From PS1 clade bacterium (GTDB lineage Bacteria; Pseudomonadota; Alphaproteobacteria; RS24): 8,591 nt of DNA. Location of the stretch: contig JADHOK010000053.1 of NCBI GenBank assembly GCA_016779015.1, positions 1 through 8,591 of the forward strand, written 5' to 3'. Of this stretch, positions 1 through 5,710 are shown piece by piece (position 1 is the stretch's first letter; each line of letters opens with the position of its first letter). The translations under genes were made by a program, and so were the position numbers. Under the pieces are notes generated by a model. That model was not told the DNA's origin and searched no databases. It saw nothing but the letters and a program-made list of their open reading frames with translations.

Positions 1-104
1 TGAAAAACGGCGTCACCGCCGCCGCCATTCTCGATGGGCGCGTGCAGCACGCCATCCTACTGGAATTATTTACCGAGCTGGGTGCCGGCACATTGGTCGA
101 GTAA
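1..104 (+). CDS. argB: Acetylglutamate kinase, C-terminal end (partial)
   Basis: This is the last 33 codons of a gene that begins outside the window; the reading frame starts at base 3 and ends with TAA at 102-104. The encoded tail contains ILDGRVQHAILLELFTELG and ends GTLVE. This matches the family pattern in which an ILDGR segment is followed by a HALLLEIFT-like helix and a G-x-GT ending. ArgB phosphorylates N-acetyl-L-glutamate in the cytoplasm, the second step of arginine synthesis. The assignment rests on this short tail plus the neighbourhood, since argB next to a HAD phosphatase and dapD is a common alphaproteobacterial order. The next gene starts 4 nt after the stop, so the two are probably cotranscribed. 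The kinase active site lies outside the window. Confidence 0.88.
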   Translation, partial: KNGVTAAAILDGRVQHAILLELFTELGAGTLVE

Positions 105-108
105 GCCG

Positions 109-1155
109 ATGCGCCGCGCCCGCCTCTTTTCACTTTGCAAGTTTGTGCCGCCCATTTCGCTGGCCATTTCGCTGGCCATTGTGCTGGCCATTTCGCTCGC
201 CATTGTGCCGAGTGCCGCCAAAGCTGAATTGCGCCTGTGCAACGAGACCTCTTATGTGTTGCAAGCAGCGGCCAGCGCGCGCCAAGGCGTCGCGACCAAA
301 ACCGAGGGTTGGATTGAAATACTGCCCGGCGCGTGCCAGCCCGCTTTGGCCGATATGCCGGATGACGCGCAGGCTTATGTGTTTGCCAAATCCGACGACG
401 CGCATGCCGGCGAAGGTCTTGTATTTGACGGCAGCGAGCGGTTTTGCGTCGCCGCCGAGACCCGCGCCTTCACCGTCGAAGGGCGGCGCGATTGCCGCCG
501 CCGCGGTCTCATCGAAGCCGATTTCGCCATTGTCGCGGCCGGCTCGGGACGGCGTCTCGTCACTTTTACCGAGAAAAATGATTATGGTCGCCGCCGCGCC
601 CGCGTCGCCGGTGTGCAGCGTCTGTTGACCGATCTGCAATACGACATTGGCCCGATTGACGGCTTTGGCGGCGAACGCACGCGCGAGGCCGAGGCCGCCT
701 ATAAGCTGCGCTACGGCGTGCGCAACAACCCCAAAGGCGAGGCGCTGCTCGAAAAGCTCACCCAGACGGCGCGCAGCGAAGCCGGTGAACGCGGCCTCAC
801 CTTATGCAATCGCACCAACCATATGGTCTGGGCAGCGACCGCCCAATTGCGCAATGACCGCTTTCAAAGTCGCGGCTGGCGGCGCGTACCGGCCAATGAA
901 TGCACCCAAGTCATCAATGAAAGCCTGACCGACCGCTATTATTTTTATTACGCCGAAGCGGTGGGCGATGACGGCCGGCTGATACGCGAAGCCGGGCGCG
1001 CCAAAATCTGGTCCGGCGAGCGCGTGCTGTGCACCAAGCCAACGCGCTTTGCCATTGACGGCGAGAATAATTGCGTTACGCGCGGCTATGACACGCATGG
1101 TTTTATGAAAATCGATACCGGCGCAGCGCGGCGTTGGACCATTAATCTGGAGTAG
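109..1155 (+). CDS. Secreted protein with two DUF1036-like domains flanking a peptidoglycan-binding-like segment
   Basis: The product has 348 residues. ATG 109 is preferred over an in-frame ATG at 34 because 34 lies inside argB, and 109 gives a clean signal peptide: basic MRRAR, a hydrophobic stretch at about residues 13-33, and a likely signal peptidase I cut after AKA (39). Residues 40-142 form a DUF1036-like domain (LRLCNETSY; Cys 44, 76, 113, 129). Residues about 164-203 resemble a peptidoglycan-binding domain (VQRLLTDLQYDIGPIDGFGG). Residues about 229-345 form a second DUF1036-like domain (LTLCNRTNH; Cys 233, 265, 308, 322). The matching four-cysteine patterns suggest periplasmic disulfides. 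DUF1036 has no established biochemical function, and a cell-wall role is only inferred. Cys10 is not in a lipobox. The ribosome-binding site is weak (GAG near 99). The gene sits 4 nt after argB and 2 nt before the phosphatase gene. Confidence 0.85.
   Translation: MRRARLFSLCKFVPPISLAISLAIVLAISLAIVPSAAKAELRLCNETSYVLQAAASARQGVATKTEGWIEILPGACQPALADMPDDAQAYVFAKSDDAHAGEGLVFDGSERFCVAAETRAFTVEGRRDCRRRGLIEADFAIVAAGSGRRLVTFTEKNDYGRRRARVAGVQRLLTDLQYDIGPIDGFGGERTREAEAAYKLRYGVRNNPKGEALLEKLTQTARSEAGERGLTLCNRTNHMVWAATAQLRNDRFQSRGWRRVPANECTQVINESLTDRYYFYYAEAVGDDGRLIREAGRAKIWSGERVLCTKPTRFAIDGENNCVTRGYDTHGFMKIDTGAARRWTINLE
153..209 (+). repeat. 12-bp tandem repeat within the signal-peptide codons
   Basis: The unit CATTTCGCTGGC occurs perfectly at 153-164 and 165-176, with close variants at 177-188 (CATTGTGCTGGC) and 189-200 (CATTTCGCTCGC) and a partial copy at 201-209. 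Because 12 is a multiple of 3, the array stays in frame and encodes ISLA ISLA IVLA ISLA IV, most of the hydrophobic core of the signal peptide. Gain or loss of one unit would lengthen or shorten that core by four residues without a frameshift. Confidence 0.92.
1149..1152 (+). promoter_or_regulatory. Ribosome-binding site of the HAD phosphatase gene
   Basis: GGAG lies 5 nt before ATG 1158 and overlaps the last codons of the DUF1036 gene, whose stop is TAG at 1153-1155. It supports the chosen start and suggests that translation of the two genes is linked. Confidence 0.75.
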
Positions 1156-1157
1156 AA

Positions 1158-1850
1158 ATGCAGCGTTTCGAAGCAATCAAGGGCTGGGTTTTTGACCTGG
1201 ACAACACGCTTTATCCGGCCAGTCAAAATCTGTTCGCGCAGATCGACAAGCGCATGACCGCCTTTATCGGCGAGGCGTTGGAGGTCGAGCGCGAGGAAGC
1301 TTATCGCTTACAAAAACAATTTCTCGGCGAATATGGCACCACGCTGGCCGGGTTGATGAACAAACATGGCATGCCGCCGGGGCCGTTTCTTGATTTCGTG
1401 CACGATATTGACGTCTCAGTGCTCGACCCCGACCCGCATCTGGACGAGGCGCTGGCCGCGCTGCCGGGCAAAAAATTCATTTTCACCAATGGCACGGTGG
1501 GCCATGCCGAACGGGTTATGGGACGCCTCGGCGTGGCGCATCATTTCGAGGATATTTTCGATATTGTGGCGGGCGATTATCTGCCCAAGCCGAACCCGGA
1601 AATCTATCCGGCCATGCTGGAGCGCTTTCAACTAGCCCCCCAAAGCACCGCATTTTTTGAGGATATGGCGCGCAATCTGACACCGGCGCACGCGCTGGGC
1701 ATGACCACAGTGCTGGTCGCCGATAGCGGCGAGGACACGCTGGAGGCGATGAATATGCCCGCCGAATATCGCGACATTGAGGAAGACCATATCCACCACA
1801 AGACCGATAATCTGGCGGCGTTTTTGAAACAATTGGCGGCTATTTTTTAG
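1158..1850 (+). CDS. HAD-superfamily hydrolase, pyrimidine 5'-nucleotidase type
   Basis: The 230-residue cytosolic protein has all four HAD motifs. Motif I is FDLDNTLYP, with nucleophile Asp13 and acid/base Asp15. Motif II is IFTNGT (Thr110). Motif III is Lys144 in PKPNPEIYP. Motif IV is FFEDM (Glu168, Asp169). Residues about 20-95 form the helical cap of a subfamily I enzyme. The FDLDNTLYP start and overall layout fit the pyrimidine 5'-nucleotidase (SDT1-like) group, which removes phosphate from nucleotides such as UMP. Members also act on other small phosphates, so the true substrate is uncertain. A gene of this type commonly lies between argB and dapD in Alphaproteobacteria. It starts 2 nt after the DUF1036 gene with a good ribosome-binding site. 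Its stop codon lies inside a perfect hairpin (1835-1855). Confidence 0.88.
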   Translation: MQRFEAIKGWVFDLDNTLYPASQNLFAQIDKRMTAFIGEALEVEREEAYRLQKQFLGEYGTTLAGLMNKHGMPPGPFLDFVHDIDVSVLDPDPHLDEALAALPGKKFIFTNGTVGHAERVMGRLGVAHHFEDIFDIVAGDYLPKPNPEIYPAMLERFQLAPQSTAFFEDMARNLTPAHALGMTTVLVADSGEDTLEAMNMPAEYRDIEEDHIHHKTDNLAAFLKQLAAIF

Positions 1851-1855
1851 CCGCC
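1835..1855 (+). other. Perfect 8-bp hairpin over the stop codon (possible weak terminator or mRNA 3'-end structure)
   Basis: GGCGGCTA (1835-1842) and TAGCCGCC (1848-1855) are perfect inverted repeats around a loop of five T. The TAG at 1848-1850 is the stop codon of the HAD phosphatase gene. No T-run follows the stem on the plus strand, so it is not a canonical intrinsic terminator. It could stabilise the 3' end of the mRNA or act with Rho. The 3' arm can alternatively pair with GGCTA at 1862-1866. Confidence 0.6.
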
Positions 1856-1964
1856 CCTTCGGGCTAGTGGGTGCTTTTACCGCCCCCTTCGGTAGGGCAA
1901 AAGGCGCACGAGACCTCGCTTCGCTCGCTAGGTGCTTTTACCGCCCCGAAATGCGGACATTTTC

Positions 1965-1992
1965 TTGACTGGAGATGGGGGGCTGCTAATTT
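1965..1992 (+). promoter_or_regulatory. Putative housekeeping promoter for dapDE
   Basis: TTGACT (1965-1970) and TAATTT (1987-1992) are separated by 16 bp. The -35 box is close to the TTGAC core favoured by alphaproteobacterial housekeeping sigma factors. The -10 box keeps the important first, second and last bases of TATAAT. Transcription would begin near 1999, giving a short leader of about 24 nt that contains the dapD ribosome-binding site. No lysine riboswitch-sized leader is present. This is pattern matching only. Confidence 0.4.
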
Positions 1993-2010
1993 CCGCTCAA
2001 CCACAGCTAT

Positions 2011-2015
2011 GAGGA
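2011..2015 (+). promoter_or_regulatory. Ribosome-binding site of dapD
   Basis: GAGGA lies 7 nt before ATG 2023 and is the strongest Shine-Dalgarno match in the window. It selects ATG 2023 over the in-frame ATG at 2038. Confidence 0.8.
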
Positions 2016-2022
2016 AAGACCA

Positions 2023-2850
2023 ATGGAAGTACAAACCATGCAGCAGGTCATCGAGGCCGCTTTTGACGATATCGGCGCCGTGTCAGCCGAAACAAACGGC
2101 GATGTGCGCGACGCGGTAAACGCCGCGCTCAATGCGTTGGATAGCGGCACACTGCGCGTTGCCGAAAAAACCGGCGGCGATTGGCAGGTCAATCAATGGC
2201 TGAAAAAAGCCGTGCTGCTGTCTTTCCGCCTCAATGATATGAGCGCGCAATCGGGCGGACCGCAAGGCACCAGCTGGTGGGATAAAGTGCCGTCAAAATT
2301 TGACGGCTGGGGGGCGGATGAATTTTCCGCCGCCGGTTTCCGCGCCGTGCCGAGTTGCGTGGTGCGCCGCTCGGCCTATATCGCGCCGGGCGTGGTGCTG
2401 ATGCCGAGCTTTGTCAATCTCGGTGCCTATGTCGATAGCGGCACCATGGTTGATACTTGGGCGACCGTCGGCTCATGCGCGCAAATCGGCAAGAATGTGC
2501 ATATTTCGGGCGGCGCCGGTATTGGCGGCGTGCTGGAGCCGCTGCAAGCCGGGCCGGTGATTATCGAGGATGACTGTTTTATCGGCGCGCGTTCAGAGGT
2601 CGCCGAAGGGGTGATTGTGCGCCAAGGCGCGGTCTTATCGATGGGGGTGTTTATCTCCGGTTCGACCAAAATCGTCGACCGCGAGAGCGGGCAGATTTAT
2701 CGCGGTGAAGTGCCGCCTTATGCGGTTGTCGTGCCGGGCACACTGCCATCGGAAAATGGCGGGCCGAACCTCGCTTGCGCCGTCATCGTCAAGACCGTCG
2801 ATGCCCAGACGCGCAAAAAAACCTCGGTCAATGAACTGCTTAGGGACTAA
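2023..2850 (+). CDS. dapD: 2,3,4,5-tetrahydropyridine-2,6-dicarboxylate N-succinyltransferase
   Basis: DapD transfers a succinyl group from succinyl-CoA to tetrahydrodipicolinate in the cytoplasm, the branch-defining step of the succinylase route to diaminopimelate (cell wall) and lysine. The product has 275 residues, essentially the family length (274 in E. coli). Residues 1-110 form the helical N-terminal domain. Residues about 113-235 are hexapeptide repeats of a left-handed beta-helix, including APGVVLMPSFVNLGAYVDSG, TMVDTWATVGSCAQIG, the hallmark GGAGIGGVLEP (163-173) and FIGARSEVAEG (186-196). The tail YAVVVPGTLPS (233-243) is also typical. The enzyme is a trimer in known members. It has its own likely promoter and strong ribosome-binding site, and is followed 9 nt later by dapE of the same pathway. 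No anomaly is seen. Confidence 0.97.
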   Translation: MEVQTMQQVIEAAFDDIGAVSAETNGDVRDAVNAALNALDSGTLRVAEKTGGDWQVNQWLKKAVLLSFRLNDMSAQSGGPQGTSWWDKVPSKFDGWGADEFSAAGFRAVPSCVVRRSAYIAPGVVLMPSFVNLGAYVDSGTMVDTWATVGSCAQIGKNVHISGGAGIGGVLEPLQAGPVIIEDDCFIGARSEVAEGVIVRQGAVLSMGVFISGSTKIVDRESGQIYRGEVPPYAVVVPGTLPSENGGPNLACAVIVKTVDAQTRKKTSVNELLRD

Positions 2851-2859
2851 GCTTGAACG

Positions 2860-4020
2860 ATGAGCCAGACCCTCGACCCTGTAGAATTTGCCGGCCAACT
2901 TATTCGCTGCCCTTCGGTCACACCGGCCGAAGCGGGCGCGCTCGACTTGTTGCAAACAACGCTCAAAGGCCTCGGCTTCACCTGCACGCGCCTGCCATTT
3001 GAAGAAGCAGGCACCGCGCCGGTCGATAATCTTTACGCCAGACTGGGCAGCGAAGGCCCGCATATTTGCTTTGCCGGCCACACCGATGTCGTGCCGGTCG
3101 GCAATGCCGATGACTGGCAAAGCGACCCGTTTGCCGGGGAGATACGCGCGCAAGCGCTTTGGGGCCGCGGCGCGGCCGACATGAAAGGTGCCATTGCCGC
3201 TTTCGTCGCCGCCGTTGCCGCCTATCGCGACGCGCATGACACTGTGCCGGGTTCCATCTCGTTTCTCATCACCGGCGACGAGGAAGGCCCAAGCATTAAC
3301 GGCACCAGAAAAATGCTCGGCTGGCTCCAAGAGCAAGGCGAAATTATTGATGATTGTGTGGTCGGCGAACCGACCAATCCGGATGTGCTGGGCGATATGA
3401 TAAAGATCGGACGGCGCGGTTCGGTCAATGGTGTGGTGCGCGTCATCGGCACGCAAGGCCATGTCGCCTATCCGCATCTGGCCGATAATCCGGTGCCGCA
3501 ATTAGTGGCGCTGATGGGCCATTTGGCGGGCGGCAAGCTGGATGACGGCTCGGCGCATTTTCAGCCCTCAAACCTAGAAATTACCAGTATCGATGTCGGC
3601 AATGAGGCGACCAATGTGATACCGGCCGAGGCCGTCGGGCGTTTCAATATTCGCTATAATGACCATTGGGACGTAAAAAAAATCAGCGCTTGGATTGCCG
3701 CGCGCCTCGACGAAGCGGCGGCGGAAAACGAAGCGCGCTACGAGTTAGAACTGTCGCATACCGGCGATTGTTTCCTCACCGAGCCGGGGCCGTTTGTCGA
3801 AACATTGAGCGCGGCAATCGAAGAAGTCACCGGCCGCGCACCGGTGCTCTCGACCTCGGGCGGCACGTCTGATGCGCGTTTCATCAAGGATATAACGCGG
3901 GTTGTCGAATTCGGTCTGGTTGGCAAAACCATGCACAAAGTCGATGAAAACGTGCCGGTCGATGATATTCGCCAGCTGGCGCGCATTTACGAAAAACTGC
4001 TGGAAGGCTATTTCGCTTAA
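2860..4020 (+). CDS. dapE: Succinyl-diaminopimelate desuccinylase
   Basis: DapE removes succinate from N-succinyl-LL-diaminopimelate with two zinc ions, acting two steps after DapD (DapC-type aminotransfer lies between). The 386-residue protein keeps every catalytic residue at positions parallel to the Haemophilus enzyme: His74 and Asp76 in GHTDVVPVG, bridging Asp107 in GRGAADMKG, general base Glu141 and zinc ligand Glu142 in GDEEGP, Glu170 in VGEPT, His201 in GHVAYPH (dimerisation domain) and His359 in GKTMHKVDENV. SGGTSDARF (333-341) is also typical. The dimerisation domain spans about 180-290. ATG 2860 starts 9 nt after dapD. An AGGGA at 2842-2846 is rather far upstream, so translation may depend on coupling to dapD. 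The stop overlaps that of convergent truA in TTAA (4017-4020). Confidence 0.97.
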   Translation: MSQTLDPVEFAGQLIRCPSVTPAEAGALDLLQTTLKGLGFTCTRLPFEEAGTAPVDNLYARLGSEGPHICFAGHTDVVPVGNADDWQSDPFAGEIRAQALWGRGAADMKGAIAAFVAAVAAYRDAHDTVPGSISFLITGDEEGPSINGTRKMLGWLQEQGEIIDDCVVGEPTNPDVLGDMIKIGRRGSVNGVVRVIGTQGHVAYPHLADNPVPQLVALMGHLAGGKLDDGSAHFQPSNLEITSIDVGNEATNVIPAEAVGRFNIRYNDHWDVKKISAWIAARLDEAAAENEARYELELSHTGDCFLTEPGPFVETLSAAIEEVTGRAPVLSTSGGTSDARFIKDITRVVEFGLVGKTMHKVDENVPVDDIRQLARIYEKLLEGYFA

Positions 4021-4781
4021 GGCGAAACGGCGGGCGGATAATCCACCTGCATCAGCGTCAAGCCGCAAGCCGGGGCCACGGGCGGGCATAGCGTGCGGTC
4101 ACACGCCTGCAAAGCCGCGCCCGCCTCATCGACGTGCCATTTGCCCTCGCCGACATGTTTCAGCGCGCCGACCAGCGAGCGCACTTGATTGTGCAGAAAA
4201 GACCGCGCCGAAGCGGAGACAATAATCTCATCGCCATGCGCCGCCACATCAAGCTGCGACAGGGTTTTGACCGGCGATTTGGCCTGGCATTGCACCGAGC
4301 GAAAAGTGGTGAAATCATGCTTGCCGATAAATTGCTTTGCCGCCGCTTGCATCGGCGCGAGGTCAAGCTTTTGCGGCACAAACCAGACGCGCTGGCGGTC
4401 GAGCGCCGGCACGGCGCGACGCGCCAGAATGCGATATTGGTAATGCCGCGCTATGGCCGAAAAGCGCGCATCGAAATCATCCGGCGCAATGGCCGCCGCA
4501 ATCACCGCCACCGGTTGCGGCTTCAGGTGATAATTGAGACCGGCCATCAGCTTATCGGGCGTCCATGCGGCGCTATCATCCGCAATATCGAGATGGGCGA
4601 CTTGGCCGCGCGCATGCACGCCCGTATCGGTGCGCCCGGCCCCGAAAAACACCGCGCGCGCACCGCTCAGGTTCTCCAGTGCAGCGCTCAGCGCATCCTG
4701 CACACCCGTGCCTTCGCGCTGGCTTTGCCAGCCGGTATAAGGCGTGCCGTCATATTCTATGGTCAGGCGATAGCGCGTCAC
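4017..4781 (-). CDS. truA: tRNA pseudouridine(38-40) synthase
   Basis: TruA converts uridines 38, 39 and 40 of the tRNA anticodon arm to pseudouridine and needs no cofactor. From GTG 4781 the protein has 254 residues. The frame is open 36 codons further upstream, but that part is inside fmt and has no family features, while the GTG start gives the standard beginning MTRYRLTIEYDGTPYTGWQ. The catalytic aspartate is Asp52 in GRTDTGVHA. RHYQYRI (112-118) carries the conserved active-site tyrosine region, SFLHNQVRSLVGAL (194-207) is the C-terminal RNA-binding motif, and GLTLMQVDYP (240-249) is the usual end. The start overlaps the fmt stop as GTGA (4778-4781), so translation is probably coupled to fmt. 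The stop overlaps the dapE stop on the other strand. Confidence 0.95.
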   Translation of the reverse strand: MTRYRLTIEYDGTPYTGWQSQREGTGVQDALSAALENLSGARAVFFGAGRTDTGVHARGQVAHLDIADDSAAWTPDKLMAGLNYHLKPQPVAVIAAAIAPDDFDARFSAIARHYQYRILARRAVPALDRQRVWFVPQKLDLAPMQAAAKQFIGKHDFTTFRSVQCQAKSPVKTLSQLDVAAHGDEIIVSASARSFLHNQVRSLVGALKHVGEGKWHVDEAGAALQACDRTLCPPVAPACGLTLMQVDYPPAVSP

Positions 4782-5692
4782 AATTTTTGCACCGCCACAA
4801 AGGCGCGGCCGCGCATGAAGTCGGTGCCGCTCATCGCCGCTTTGCCGGCCGGTTGCACGGTTACGAGTTCCAACGCACCCGCGCCGCAATAAATAATGGC
4901 GCCGGTCGCAGCAACCGTGCCCGCCGCGCCCCGTGCGCCCGGTGCCTCTATCGGTCGCGCAGCCAATACTTTCACCCGTTTGCCCGCCACCTCAAACCAC
5001 GCGCCGGGGAAAGGCGACAGACCGCGAATATGCGCGTCCAGCGTCGCCGCGTCGCGCGTGAAATCGAGCCGCGCCTCGGCTTTATCGATTTTCTCGGCAT
5101 AGGTGATGCCGTCCTCGGCCTGCGCGCGCGGGGTCAACTCATCCGCCGCCAAAGCGGCGCCAATGGCCTCGCCGCCCAGCACCGCCAGCTTGTCGTGAAG
5201 GCTTTGCGCCGTGTCATCAGCGGCAATGGCCAGGCGCTTTTCCAGCAGCACCGGCCCGGTATCAAGCCCCGCCTGCATTTTCATAATGGCGATGCCGGTC
5301 TGTTTATCGCCCGCCATAATGGCGCGCTGAATGGGAGCCGCACCGCGCCAGCGCGGCAGCAGCGAGGCGTGAATATTCCAGCACCCTTGACGCGGCGCAT
5401 CGAGCCAGTGCTGCGGCAAAATCATGCCATAGGCGACCACAATGACAAGGTCGGGCGCGAGGTCTTGAAACCGCGCCAGCTCGCCTTGGTCTTTTAACGT
5501 GGTGGGTGTGAACACCGGCAAGCCGCGTGCTTCGGCCGCTGCATGCACCGGCGATTTTGTCAGCTGCATGCCGCGCCCCTGTTTGGCGGGCGGGCGCGTG
5601 TAAACACCGATAATATTATCCGTGGCGTCGACCGCCTCAAATGCCGGCACGGCGAATTCCGGCGTTCCCATAAAGACGATTGAGCGCGACAT
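4778..5692 (-). CDS. fmt: Methionyl-tRNA formyltransferase
   Basis: Fmt formylates methionyl-initiator tRNA from 10-formyltetrahydrofolate in the cytoplasm, making the fMet-tRNA used to start translation. The 304-residue protein opens with MSRSIVFMGTPEFAVPAFEA. The catalytic triad Asn106, His108 and Asp144 falls at the same numbers as in E. coli, in WNIHASLLPRWRGAAPIQ and QAGLDTGPVL. Residues about 1-190 form the Rossmann-like formyltransferase domain, with ITYAEKIDKAEARLDF near 206-221 leading into the C-terminal OB-fold domain that binds tRNA. It lies between def, which starts upstream on the same strand with an 18-nt gap, and truA, which it overlaps by 4 nt. This forms a compact def-fmt-truA operon. 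No strong Shine-Dalgarno sequence precedes the ATG; a GGGA lies about 12 nt upstream. Confidence 0.97.
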   Translation of the reverse strand: MSRSIVFMGTPEFAVPAFEAVDATDNIIGVYTRPPAKQGRGMQLTKSPVHAAAEARGLPVFTPTTLKDQGELARFQDLAPDLVIVVAYGMILPQHWLDAPRQGCWNIHASLLPRWRGAAPIQRAIMAGDKQTGIAIMKMQAGLDTGPVLLEKRLAIAADDTAQSLHDKLAVLGGEAIGAALAADELTPRAQAEDGITYAEKIDKAEARLDFTRDAATLDAHIRGLSPFPGAWFEVAGKRVKVLAARPIEAPGARGAAGTVAATGAIIYCGAGALELVTVQPAGKAAMSGTDFMRGRAFVAVQKL

Positions 5693-5710
5693 GAGGGCGT
5701 TTCCCGCGCG

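Larger units (their letters stand above)
1851..2022 (+). repeat. Repeat-rich 172-nt gap before dapD with a 17-bp direct repeat
   Basis: This is the longest plain intergenic stretch of the window. GGTGCTTTTACCGCCCC occurs identically at 1870-1886 and 1931-1947, 61 bp apart. Each copy is preceded by GCTAG or GCTA and can begin a small hairpin: TACCG/CGGTA at 1878-1894 after the first copy (with CTTTT/AAAAG and GCCC/GGGC as an alternative, 1874-1903), and CCGC/GCGG at 1941-1956 after the second. Between the copies lies TCGCTTCGCTCG-type sequence, which looks like a small dispersed intergenic repeat. I see no credible small gene. A reading frame running through it into dapD (1871-2119) has no family features. 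The last 60 nt hold the likely dapD promoter and ribosome-binding site. Confidence 0.7.

Noticed and set aside
34..108. 25-codon N-terminal extension of the DUF1036 protein from ATG 34
   Set aside because: It lies inside argB and would bury the signal peptide; ATG 109 gives a proper N-terminus.
124..150. Lipoprotein signal around Cys10 of the DUF1036 protein
   Set aside because: The cysteine precedes the hydrophobic core rather than following it, and there is no lipobox.
1874..1903. Intrinsic terminator after the HAD phosphatase gene
   Set aside because: The stem has a bulge and is not followed by a T-run on the plus strand, so I list it only as part of the repeat region.
1871..2119. 82-codon frame in the gap before dapD
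   Set aside because: It runs through repeats into dapD in another frame, with no ribosome-binding site or domain.
2635..3501. 288-codon open frame antisense to dapD and dapE
   Set aside because: It lies opposite two genes with intact catalytic motifs, has no recognisable domain, and long antisense frames are expected in GC-rich coding DNA.
4782..4889. 36-codon upstream extension of truA
   Set aside because: It overlaps fmt coding sequence and has no TruA features; GTG 4781 matches the family start.
4134..4892. 252-codon plus-strand frame over truA
   Set aside because: Arg/His-rich composition without domains, antisense to a complete truA.
4565..5497. 310-codon plus-strand frame over fmt and truA
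   Set aside because: Arg-rich, no family features, antisense to fmt with its full catalytic triad.
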